From positions 1 through 9,359 of the forward strand of contig JASLJC010000014.1 in the NCBI GenBank assembly GCA_030152585.1: DNA of 9,359 nt, given 5' to 3'. Made by a program: the position numbers and the translations under genes. The notes under the pieces are model-generated. The model did no database searches. It was not told the DNA's origin and saw only the letters and a list, made by a program, of their open reading frames with translations. Of this stretch, positions 1 to 6,538 are shown in pieces (position 1 is the first letter of the stretch; each line of letters opens with the position of its first letter). Source of the stretch: Savagea sp. Its GTDB lineage: Bacteria; Bacillota; Bacilli; Bacillales_A; Planococcaceae.

Positions 1-771
1 CCTTCCTAATTCGAACGGTTCTAATTGTTCAAAATAAGGATGGCGTTCTACAATTACGTAATTCGTTTCTAAAAATAAAGAATAAAGAATCGAACTATAT
101 AGACGTTCATTTAAATTTTCTTTATTTTCTATTCGATCTAAAAATGAGAATGTTTCTTTAGGTTGAATAATCATCTGATGAATTTGTTGAATAAATGCGT
201 TAATATTCGTTCGACTTGACGGTAATTTATAACGTACAGAAGATAATAACTCCTCTTCTTTTACAATCTCCTTCTTATAGATTGGCTTAAAATGCGTCTC
301 CAATTCATTTGCTACTCGCTGGTGTATCTCTTCTACAGTTTTTCGTTTGTCAATTGCTCCACATTGATTTAAATAATGCATCATTTCTTCTTCCTTTATG
401 ACAACAGTTAAGGGGACATGGGTATGTGGTCGTGATTTCCAAAATTGAAAAACAGATTTTTTTCTTCCTTGCTTAAATTGTTTTACTGTTTCATCAAAAT
501 CAAATGTAATAAATCGATGCGGTATGGATATTTCTTCACCTTCACAAGCAAACTCTAAAGGGGTCTCCCTCCATCTCTTTTCTACTTGGGTCAGCTCTTT
601 TTTTATACCGCTAGAACTTACAGAAGTTATTACCTGGTCTGCAATCGTTGAAAATTGATTGTTTTCAGAACTAGCTTCAACAAGGACTATAGTACTTGTT
701 AGCGAGATGAAAGAAGTTATAATAAGAATAATAATATACTTTACAATAAAGAAATTCTTTGTAGCATTCAT
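1..771 (-). CDS. Secreted VanW/YoaR-like protein, C-terminal part cut off by window edge
   Basis: The frame is open from ATG at 771 to base 1 (257 residues, no stop), so the gene continues leftwards. A GAGG site (complement of 780-783) lies 8 nt before the start. Residues 1-33 form a signal peptide or membrane anchor: a Lys-containing start, a long hydrophobic run, then VEA-SS as a possible cleavage site. Residues of about 85-135 look like the putative peptidoglycan-binding repeat found ahead of VanW domains in YoaR-like proteins. From about residue 185 the frame resembles VanW: a PKETFSFLDRIE segment (family PGExFSFN) and later VIVERHPYF (family IVERxxHS). The usual Gly-rich GGGxCQ block between these is absent. 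VanW proteins are exported and have no settled biochemical function; a cell-wall role is inference. It diverges from the pilin operon. Family assignment is by motif reading only. Confidence 0.72.
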   Translation of the reverse strand, partial: MNATKNFFIVKYIIILIITSFISLTSTIVLVEASSENNQFSTIADQVITSVSSSGIKKELTQVEKRWRETPLEFACEGEEISIPHRFITFDFDETVKQFKQGRKKSVFQFWKSRPHTHVPLTVVIKEEEMMHYLNQCGAIDKRKTVEEIHQRVANELETHFKPIYKKEIVKEEELLSSVRYKLPSSRTNINAFIQQIHQMIIQPKETFSFLDRIENKENLNERLYSSILYSLFLETNYVIVERHPYFEQLEPFELGR

Positions 772-903
772 TTAAAAAACCTCGCTTTATTACTACTTTC
801 CATTCTTTTTTAGTGAAATAACACTTTTTTTATCAATTTAATATCTTATTATTGGAATTTCTAATTAAATAATACATAGATTATATTATTTTTTCAAGCC
901 CTT

Positions 904-914
904 TATGATAAAAT
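904..914 (+). promoter_or_regulatory. Probable extended -10 promoter element of the pilin operon
   Basis: TATGATAAAAT contains TG, one base, then TAAAAT (909-914), an extended -10 arrangement. It lies about 70 nt before the TTG start at 985. The upstream 831-895 is very rich in A and T and could act as an UP element. No convincing TTGACA-like -35 box is visible at 16-18 nt spacing, so the call rests on the -10 element alone. Confidence 0.4.
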
Positions 915-970
915 GTACATAGAACTAAAGGATTGGTTTTGATCTTATTTTAAATAAACTGATAATTAGT

Positions 971-976
971 AGGAGG
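971..976 (+). promoter_or_regulatory. Ribosome binding site that fixes the TTG start at 985
   Basis: A full AGGAGG lies 8 nt before the TTG at 985. The next in-frame ATG, at 997, would be too far from it and would leave only four residues before the cleavage-site glycine. The strong site supports the TTG start. Confidence 0.8.
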
Positions 977-984
977 TCATTATT

Positions 985-1530
985 TTGGGTTTTAATCATG
1001 AGGATTCAGGATTTTCTTTATTAGAGGTTATCGCCTCTCTTTTTATATTATCGATTGCCCTAGTCATTTTTTATCCATTTTTTATACAGTCGTTCAATGT
1101 GCAATCTAAAAGTAGTCAGCAGCTTATTGCTCACTGGCACAATGAATATCTTTTAAAAATGTGCCAAGAAAATCCTTATCATATTTTAAATTTAAAAGAT
1201 ATCGAAGTGTCATCTATCCCTTATATGTCGAATCAGCAAGAGTTAAACTTAGAACCTTTATTCAATCAACCTATCACTTGTAATGGTTCTTGTGGATTTT
1301 TAACGAACAATCATCTTTATTTATGGGAAATTGAATTTTACAAAAATGAAGAAGATGCACATTCTAATATAGAAGTGAAAACAACGATGACATCTGTTAT
1401 CCAATTAACGGATAGAGAAGTACAACAATTCATCAATAGTAAAGAAAAAAATCTTTCTTTTCCAATTCACTCAAAGGAAAAAAAAGATTTAACAATTAAA
1501 TATTTGAAAGGTGTTGTTACACTTGATTAA
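985..1530 (+). CDS. Prepilin-like minor pilin/pseudopilin 1 (GspI/PilV position)
   Basis: This 181-residue protein has a class III prepilin signal: a short leader ending in EDSG, then FSLLEV and a roughly 20-residue hydrophobic helix. Prepilin peptidase (the ComC/PilD type) would be expected to cut after Gly9, leaving Phe1 and the conserved Glu5. The helix would anchor it in the membrane and later pack in the pilus core. The remaining 145 or so residues form a polar extracellular domain with an ITCNGSCGF segment, a possible disulfide loop. The TTG start follows a strong AGGAGG. It is the first gene of a three-gene operon, and its stop overlaps the next start. By position it corresponds to GspI or PilV in the I-J-K or V-W-X order; it is longer than a typical GspI. 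The prepilin assignment is secure, the exact role inferred. Confidence 0.85.
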   Translation: MGFNHEDSGFSLLEVIASLFILSIALVIFYPFFIQSFNVQSKSSQQLIAHWHNEYLLKMCQENPYHILNLKDIEVSSIPYMSNQQELNLEPLFNQPITCNGSCGFLTNNHLYLWEIEFYKNEEDAHSNIEVKTTMTSVIQLTDREVQQFINSKEKNLSFPIHSKEKKDLTIKYLKGVVTLD

Positions 1531-2017
1531 AAGCAAAGGAGGTTTCACTATCATCGAAGCACTAGCTGCTTTTTTATTAACAATTTTATTTTTTTCTTTT
1601 ATTTCTCCTATAATTTTACATGGTACGAACTCGATTGAACGGTTATACGCTCAAAAACAATTGAGACAATTCGCTGAATATTACGTATTAACATTTCAGA
1701 AAGAGATGCACTTACTCTCTGATGAAGTTATAAAAAAAGACGAAAATAAACCATTTATTCAAATTGCTCATGATACATATGGTCTAGACTGTTCAGATAT
1801 CAAATGTGATATTTTATTAGCCAATCAAAATATTACAAAAGAAGAAATAGAGGTTATTATTTTACCTCATTCCTCTTTTCAAGTATTAAACAACGGAAAT
1901 TATCTTTTAAATTTGCATCTTTTACATCAAAACACAAAACAAACGATGTCGGTCACTAGTCTTATTGAAAGTTTACAAACAACTGATCCGGTGGTGTATC
2001 CTAATGAACTTATGTAA
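1523..2017 (+). CDS. Prepilin-like minor pilin/pseudopilin 2 (GspJ/PilW/ComGF-like)
   Basis: A 164-residue prepilin-like protein. From the chosen TTG at 1523 the leader is MIKSKGG, followed by FTIIEALAAF and a hydrophobic helix. Cleavage between Gly7 and Phe would leave Glu5, as in functional prepilins. GTG at 1511 and TTG at 1514 are also in frame. I prefer 1523 because it gives the usual short basic leader, and a GAAAGGTG site lies about 9 nt before it. The gene overlaps the preceding stop codon by 8 bases, suggesting translational coupling. The exported domain has a GLDCSDIKCD segment, a cysteine pair placed much like that of the preceding protein, before beta-rich sequence. By place and pattern it matches GspJ, PilW or ComGF, but I cannot tell these apart by reading. 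It probably belongs to a pilus tip or minor-pilin complex. Confidence 0.82.
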   Translation: MIKSKGGFTIIEALAAFLLTILFFSFISPIILHGTNSIERLYAQKQLRQFAEYYVLTFQKEMHLLSDEVIKKDENKPFIQIAHDTYGLDCSDIKCDILLANQNITKEEIEVIILPHSSFQVLNNGNYLLNLHLLHQNTKQTMSVTSLIESLQTTDPVVYPNELM

Positions 2018-3479
2018 AAACGAAAAAGGTTATACTCTCTTTATTGCTATTGCATTACTTATGCTCGTATCATTTCTCGCGTTTACCGCCTTGTCTATTT
2101 CTACTACTGATTTTATTCGTAGTCATCATCGTCTCACGATGACAACTGCTGAAAAAAACGCTATTTTAGTTACGGATCAATTACTTCATCAATGGACCAA
2201 TGCTTTAGAAAAAGAAATCCAGGAGAATGATACCGCTCCTTTAAATAAAGTGATTCCGGCTTTTATTCATGATGAATCTTCTCGTTGGGAAAGCGATGAA
2301 GGAAAAGCGCAAATTCTTCCTTCCGTTTCTAACATCACACCGTATCCTAATCGTTTTGAAATTACAATCCAAGCAGAAGGTTATGGAAGCAATGAAGAAA
2401 GTGTAGTATTTGAACGAATCTTTGATATCGGGCTTCCATATTACCCTTCTATTTTTGACTATGTTGTCGGTGCAATGGACGGTCATATTCAATTGCATGG
2501 GCCTATACAGTTCATAGAAAAAAGTAAGTTTTTATCAACTCATTCTCTTATCGTTTCACCTTATGTAAACAGTACTTCACCTTTTCGTGATCAGCTTACT
2601 TTTCAGCGTACACATTTACCGAATATAGAAAAAGTTTCTCTTTATTCAAAAAAACAACCTATGCAACAAAAATCAAAACCTTCTACTTTTACGATTGAGG
2701 AAAAACATTTAAAGTCGTTCAATCATACTTTTTACTCTTCTTTTTCTCCCCCTTCATTATTCTCTTTTGAAGAGGCTAGAAAAAAAGCTAAAACTATTAA
2801 AGAGACACGTATTTTCGAATATCGAGATGAAGAGTCTACTTATTACAATTGCCAAGATTCACGCTTTAATTGTTCAACACCTAACTTGATTTCTACTTAT
2901 CATGACGTTATGCTTCAAAATGAAACATTTATACCTTTTGCATCACCATATGCTACTGGTTCTCTAGTAATCGGTCAGAAAGATACGACTTCTACTAACC
3001 ATTTGTATTTAAATGGCGACATTTGGATTGAAGGAGATCTCATTATTCAAAATACAACTATTCATATTTCTCCATTTACTCGTATTTTTGTTACAGGAGA
3101 TGTCAAAATTGAAAATAGTTCTTTTTCTGCCCATCCTTTTTTGCTCATGTCTAAAGGCGATTTATCTTTAACAACTATTCAAAATAAAAAAGAAACTCAG
3201 ACATATTCAATTTATGCTTTACTCTATAGCGAAAAACAATTGACGCTGAATCATTCTCAGTCGAATTTACATTTTTATGGATCTTTAATTGGAAAAGACG
3301 TGTTGATTCATTCTCATTCTAATCATAAAGAACAGCGACTTTTCATAGCTCCTAAACCTTCTATTTTAAGAGATTATATGAAACAATTTGCTATTGAACA
3401 ACACTATACAATTACACTCCCTCCGACAATTACAACATATCCTATTCGTCAAACAACTTTTAAAAAAGCAAATCAGTAA
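2004..3479 (+). CDS. Large PilX/GspK-like prepilin with C-terminal beta-solenoid-like region
   Basis: The start is ATG 2004, preceded by GGTGG at about 9 nt and overlapping the previous gene by 14 bases; a TTG at 1965 is in frame but lacks these supports. The product has 491 residues. Its leader MNLCKNEKG is followed by YTLFIAIALLM and a hydrophobic helix, so it is a prepilin-like signal, but position +5 is Ile instead of Glu. Glu5 is also absent from GspK, the large tip pseudopilin of type II secretion. The middle part is polar and carries a YYNCQDSRFNCST cysteine pair. From about residue 335 to 455, short strands with turns repeat (NGDIWIEGDLII, VTGDVKIENSS, SKGDLSL, YGSLIGKDVLI), which reads like a beta-solenoid. 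Similar large PilX-N-type proteins occur near pilus genes in Bacillales. A priming or tip role is inferred. Confidence 0.8.
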   Translation: MNLCKNEKGYTLFIAIALLMLVSFLAFTALSISTTDFIRSHHRLTMTTAEKNAILVTDQLLHQWTNALEKEIQENDTAPLNKVIPAFIHDESSRWESDEGKAQILPSVSNITPYPNRFEITIQAEGYGSNEESVVFERIFDIGLPYYPSIFDYVVGAMDGHIQLHGPIQFIEKSKFLSTHSLIVSPYVNSTSPFRDQLTFQRTHLPNIEKVSLYSKKQPMQQKSKPSTFTIEEKHLKSFNHTFYSSFSPPSLFSFEEARKKAKTIKETRIFEYRDEESTYYNCQDSRFNCSTPNLISTYHDVMLQNETFIPFASPYATGSLVIGQKDTTSTNHLYLNGDIWIEGDLIIQNTTIHISPFTRIFVTGDVKIENSSFSAHPFLLMSKGDLSLTTIQNKKETQTYSIYALLYSEKQLTLNHSQSNLHFYGSLIGKDVLIHSHSNHKEQRLFIAPKPSILRDYMKQFAIEQHYTITLPPTITTYPIRQTTFKKANQ

Positions 3480-3480
3480 A

Positions 3481-3530
3481 TAAAAATAAGAGGGTGGCCG
3501 TAAACGGATAACTCTCCCCTCTTATTTTTA
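3481..3530. terminator. Bidirectional terminator between the pilin operon and folC
   Basis: A perfect 14-bp inverted repeat (TAAAAATAAGAGGG at 3481-3494, complement at 3517-3530) encloses a 22-nt loop holding a small CCGT/ACGG hairpin. The A/T-rich outer ends supply a U-tract on both strands. It begins just after the pilin stop, and the outermost bases of its right arm (3528-3530) are the folC stop codon. Confidence 0.8.
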
Positions 3531-4745
3531 ACCTTCTATATAAAGTTGTTCTAGCATATAAAGTGAGCCACATACAATCACTGGGTATTTTTGATTGCTT
3601 ATGGCCATTTTTTCTTGTAATTTCTTTAACTGTATCGGTTGTCGTTCACATAAAGTAGACCATTCTTTTTCTGTCATACTTTCGCGATGATTAAATAAAA
3701 TAGGGGTTATCGTATGTGCGACGGGTCGAATCGTTTCTATAAACGCTGGCACATTTTTTCGAGCGAGCATGCCGACATAGAAGTCAATACGTGCTTCTTC
3801 TCCCCACTTCATTCGAATCGTTTCTACGAGAGCTACTGCCGCTGCGACATTGTGCGCACCATCTAAATAAAGATTGTCATCGACTTTTTCAAATCGATGG
3901 GGCATCGTCACTCGTTCCATTACTTCTTGAATACGGTCTTCGACGAGCGGGATATTCGTCGCTTCACACGCTGCAATTGCTAATGTTGCATTATGAAGTT
4001 GATGGAATCCTTCAAAACGACGATGATGCCACTTATAAAGCGATTGCCCTTTGTATGCTTCTTCTTTATTTCGACGAAGTGCAACAAAATCTTTACCGAA
4101 TCGTTTCGTCCTCGCTCCGACCCGACGCGCTTCTTCTTGAATGACCGTCCACGCTTCTTCACTGACTTCCCCTATAATAGCAGGACGTTTATTTTTTAAT
4201 ATCCCTGCCTTTTCTTTCGCAATTAGCGCTTCAGTGTTTCCTAAAATCGATTCATGATCCAGCTCAATCGTCGTAATAATAGAAGCAATCGGATCGATTA
4301 CGTTCGTACTATCTCCTCGACCCCCTAGTCCTGTTTCGACTACTGCAAAATCGACATCATGCGTACGAAAGGCTAAAAAAGCAAGTACGGTCAACAATTC
4401 AAACTCTGTTAACTGACCGTCCAACGTTTTTGGCAATTGCTCAAACAATGCATCCATCTCATTTTTAGTTAACGGCTGACCGTTTATTTGAATTTGATCG
4501 TGAACGTCAACAATAGCAGGTGATGTAAATGTTCCTACCGTATAGCCGTGCATTTGTAACAAACTTGCAAGCCATGTCGTCGTCGATCCTTTTCCGTTCG
4601 TTCCAGCGATATGATAAGTCGAAACGGCACGCTCTGGATTTCCGACCTCTTCTAATGCCCTTTTAATTGCTTCTAATCCGAGTGATATTTCATTTTTACT
4701 CGCAATGTTCCAAGCTTCTTCATATTTTTTAAAGTGTGGTATCAT
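3528..4745 (-). CDS. folC: Folylpolyglutamate synthase / dihydrofolate synthase FolC
   Basis: FolC is a cytoplasmic ligase of the Mur ligase superfamily that uses ATP to add glutamate to dihydropteroate or folates. The 405-residue product shows the family motifs in order: P-loop GTNGKGST (48-55), the TSPAIVDVHDQIQING folate-loop segment (74-89), ETGLGGRGDSTN (137-148), LDHE (162-165), EKAGILK (178-184), MPHRFE (281-286) and LDGAHN (294-299). The last two belong to the C-terminal glutamate-binding domain. Length is slightly under the usual 420-440. ATG at 4745 follows GAGGG at about 6 nt. In B. subtilis folC lies directly downstream of valS; here four genes separate them and folC faces away from the ATP-grasp genes, so it probably has its own promoter in 4746-4809. 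Family identity is certain; whether it is bifunctional cannot be read from sequence. Confidence 0.96.
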   Translation of the reverse strand: MIPHFKKYEEAWNIASKNEISLGLEAIKRALEEVGNPERAVSTYHIAGTNGKGSTTTWLASLLQMHGYTVGTFTSPAIVDVHDQIQINGQPLTKNEMDALFEQLPKTLDGQLTEFELLTVLAFLAFRTHDVDFAVVETGLGGRGDSTNVIDPIASIITTIELDHESILGNTEALIAKEKAGILKNKRPAIIGEVSEEAWTVIQEEARRVGARTKRFGKDFVALRRNKEEAYKGQSLYKWHHRRFEGFHQLHNATLAIAACEATNIPLVEDRIQEVMERVTMPHRFEKVDDNLYLDGAHNVAAAVALVETIRMKWGEEARIDFYVGMLARKNVPAFIETIRPVAHTITPILFNHRESMTEKEWSTLCERQPIQLKKLQEKMAISNQKYPVIVCGSLYMLEQLYIEG

Positions 4746-4761
4746 CTTTTTCCCTCATTTG

Positions 4762-4783
4762 TATGATAAACTAAGTATACTTA
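4762..4783. promoter_or_regulatory. Possible divergent promoter region with a 12-bp palindrome
   Basis: The 64-nt gap between the divergent folC and ATP-grasp genes contains TATGAT (4762-4767), five of six matches to a SigA -10 box on the plus strand. It is followed by the perfect palindrome TAAGTATACTTA (4772-4783), which would sit at the expected transcription start. On the minus strand TATACT (4779-4774) is a possible folC -10 box. No good -35 boxes were found. The palindrome could be an operator, but short AT-rich palindromes also occur by chance. Confidence 0.3.
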
Positions 4784-4796
4784 ATATATCATGAAC

Positions 4797-4801
4797 GGAG
4801 G
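4797..4801 (+). promoter_or_regulatory. Ribosome binding site pointing to an ATC at 4810
   Basis: GGAGG is followed after 8 nt by ATC, at the position where homology with the downstream paralogue places the initiator Met. No ATG, GTG or TTG lies in this frame between the upstream stop (4792-4794) and TTG 4876, which is too far away to use this site. Confidence 0.6.
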
Positions 4802-4809
4802 CGATTCTC

Positions 4810-5675
4810 ATCGATTGTTGGATTATTTACAACGATACGTTTGAAAGTAACAAATTTAAAGACCAAGCACATTTATTGAAAGAAGCAGCCGAACGTCAAC
4901 AAATCGACACTACAATTATCGGTACTTCTCAGTTTGCATTTCCACTGAATAAAGCGCTTTCAAAAAAGCCTGATGTTGCTCTTTTTTTAGATAAAGATAT
5001 CGCACTAGCAGAACGTTTAGAATTAGCAGGTGTTCGTTTATTCAATCGTGCGCATGTTATTGAACGGTGTGATCATAAAGGAAAACAAGCGGTTCATCTT
5101 CATGCGCATCACATACCGATGCCAACGACGATACTTGCGCCAAAATCGTATCCTTTAAGTCTTCCTTTTCCAAAAGATTGGATTGATCATGTGAGTGAAA
5201 CACTCGGATTTCCTCTCATCGTCAAAGAAGCATTTGGCTCATTCGGTATGACCGTCTATCTCGTACATTCGAAGGAAGATTTTATTGAAAAATGTGAACA
5301 GTTGAAAGGTCGCGACTTTTTATGTCAACAATATGTTGCATCTAGTCACGGACGCGATATTCGAGTAAATGTTATCGGGCAACATATCGTTGCCGCTATG
5401 TATCGACATTCAGATACTGATTTCCGCGCAAATATTACAAATGGTGGAAAAGGGCAACCGATTACATTAACGCCACTACAAGAAAAAGTAGCGCTTCAAG
5501 CGAGCGCTCTGTTGGAACTGACTTTGCCGGTGTCGATTTACTTTTCGGTCCGAACGATGAACCACTTGTTTGTGAAGTAAATGCCGCCGCTCATATTCGG
5601 AACATTTACCACGTGACAGGAATTAACGTCGCAGACGCGATGATTACGTATATTTTAAAGGAGATGAACGCATGA
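4810..5675 (+). pseudogene. RimK-like ATP-grasp ligase gene, frameshifted near 5510 and lacking a standard start
   Basis: ATP-grasp enzymes of the RimK type join a carboxylate to an amine or thiol through an acyl phosphate. Two frames make one protein here. From 4810 the reading resembles its downstream paralogue: IDCWIIYND against MKGYLLYDA, then the ATP-binding region (FPLIVKEAFGSFG) and RDIRVNVIGQHIVAA with DFRANITNGGKG. That frame drifts after 5508 into unrelated residues and stops at 5580. The lost C-terminus resumes from 5511, two bases out of phase, as VGTDFAGVDLLFG, then VCEVN with the metal-binding Glu and Asn, and ends at TGA 5673-5675, overlapping the next ATG as ATGA. A single missing base at about 5509-5511 explains it. 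The start codon is also nonstandard (ATC); TTG 4876 would remove 22 N-terminal residues. It may be a true pseudogene or a sequence error. The substrate is unknown. Confidence 0.78.
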
Positions 5676-6472
5676 AAGGTTATTTATTGTACGATGCACA
5701 CGAAGTGAAACGAAATGAAGCATTTATTGAGGATTTACAAAAAGAAGCAAAAGCGAAAAAAATCGACTTAACACTCGTAACAGACGTCGATGAAATTCCT
5801 AACGACACCGCTTTCGTTTTCTCACGTTCGCGCGATGCCTATGCAACAAAGTCATTAGAAGATCGCCACATCCGTGTTTTCAACCGTTCTGAAGTAACGA
5901 AAATTGCTAACAATAAACTTGAGACGATGAACTTCGCTGCTTTGCTTGGTGTTCCAACTGTCCCGACCGAAAAAATTACAAATATCGGAAAAATTCGTTA
6001 TCCTTATCCGATTATCGTGAAAACGACAGATGGTCATAGCGGAGAAGAAGTACATTTATGCCAAACACCACAAATGGTATATGAAACGATGCAAAACCGT
6101 CCAGACGCAACGTGGATTGCTCAACCGTTCATTCAGTCGAATAAACAAGACGTTCGGGTTTTTACATTAGGACATGACATTATTGGAGCTATTCGCCGTA
6201 CTGGCACACGTCATGCTTTTAAATCCAATTATACACTTGGAGGAACAATCGATTTCTATCCGATTGATGATGAATTACGTCAATATGTCGAAAAAATTGT
6301 GACCGCCTTAAAAAGTGATTACATCGGCATCGACTTTTTATTACCGGCAGACGGTCGATACGTTTTAAATGAAATTGAAGATCCGGTCGGAGCGCGCTCA
6401 ATGTATGCTCACGACGTTCCAGTTGCATCTTTACTCATCGATTATTTCATCGCACAACTTTCTCAATCTTAA
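5672..6472 (+). CDS. RimK-like ATP-grasp domain protein, second of a tandem pair
   Basis: This intact 266-residue protein is a short ATP-grasp ligase paralogous to its upstream neighbour. Residues 1-80 form a preATP-grasp domain (MKGYLLYDA, then VFSRSRD and VFNRSEV). Next come the ATP-binding region with PYPIIVKTTDGHSGEEV (about 110-126) and QDVRVFTLGHDIIGAIRR (about 159-176), and the catalytic strands with IGIDFLLP and LNEIEDPVGARS (about 219-243). The last motif has Glu-Ile-Glu where RimK and the upstream paralogue have Glu-x-Asn, so metal binding may differ. ATG overlaps the upstream TGA, and AAAGGAG (5657-5663) lies 8 nt before it. Amino acid or peptide ligation is the family expectation; no substrate, carrier or precursor peptide is visible nearby. 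A hairpin terminator follows. Fold confidence is high; the function is unknown. Confidence 0.87.
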   Translation: MKGYLLYDAHEVKRNEAFIEDLQKEAKAKKIDLTLVTDVDEIPNDTAFVFSRSRDAYATKSLEDRHIRVFNRSEVTKIANNKLETMNFAALLGVPTVPTEKITNIGKIRYPYPIIVKTTDGHSGEEVHLCQTPQMVYETMQNRPDATWIAQPFIQSNKQDVRVFTLGHDIIGAIRRTGTRHAFKSNYTLGGTIDFYPIDDELRQYVEKIVTALKSDYIGIDFLLPADGRYVLNEIEDPVGARSMYAHDVPVASLLIDYFIAQLSQS

Positions 6473-6484
6473 TTAATCTATTGT

Positions 6485-6518
6485 AAAAACCCCTAGCTAA
6501 AAAGCATAGGGGTTTTTT
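6485..6518. terminator. Rho-independent terminator, probably bidirectional
   Basis: AAAAACCCCTAGCT (6485-6498) pairs with AGC, one bulged A, and TAGGGGTTTTT (6503-6517) around an AAAA loop, followed by a T-run on the plus strand. The leading A-run gives a U-tract on the minus strand. It lies 12 nt after the ATP-grasp stop and about 20 nt past the stop of the convergent nucleotidyltransferase gene, so it can serve both. Confidence 0.88.
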
Positions 6519-6538
6519 ACGCTCCATTCTATCAAAAA

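Noticed and set aside
772..984. Riboswitch or small RNA in the gap between the VanW-like and pilin genes
   Set aside because: The gap is AT-rich with only weak, short inverted repeats (for example AGTG/CACT at about 815-828) and no conserved riboswitch pattern that I recognise.
2241..2498. Minus-strand open frame inside the third prepilin gene
   Set aside because: It lies wholly within a well-supported gene, has no ribosome site I could recognise, and resembles no family.
3791..4199. Several plus- and minus-strand open frames overlapping folC
   Set aside because: All lie inside folC, whose motifs are continuous across the region; they are rich in Leu, Phe or Lys as expected for antisense or shifted reading.
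4791..4844. Short ATG frame just before the first ATP-grasp gene, a possible precursor or leader peptide
   Set aside because: It is 17 codons, overlaps the ribosome site and the gene itself, has no ribosome site of its own, and ends in a shifted reading of the ATP-grasp sequence.
5500..5580. Programmed ribosomal frameshift in the first ATP-grasp gene
   Set aside because: No slippery heptamer, no evident downstream pseudoknot and no internal ribosome site were seen at the junction, and the gene also lacks a normal start. A missing base is simpler.
5855..6428. Minus-strand open frames inside the second ATP-grasp gene
   Set aside because: They overlap an intact gene with clear family motifs and show none of their own.
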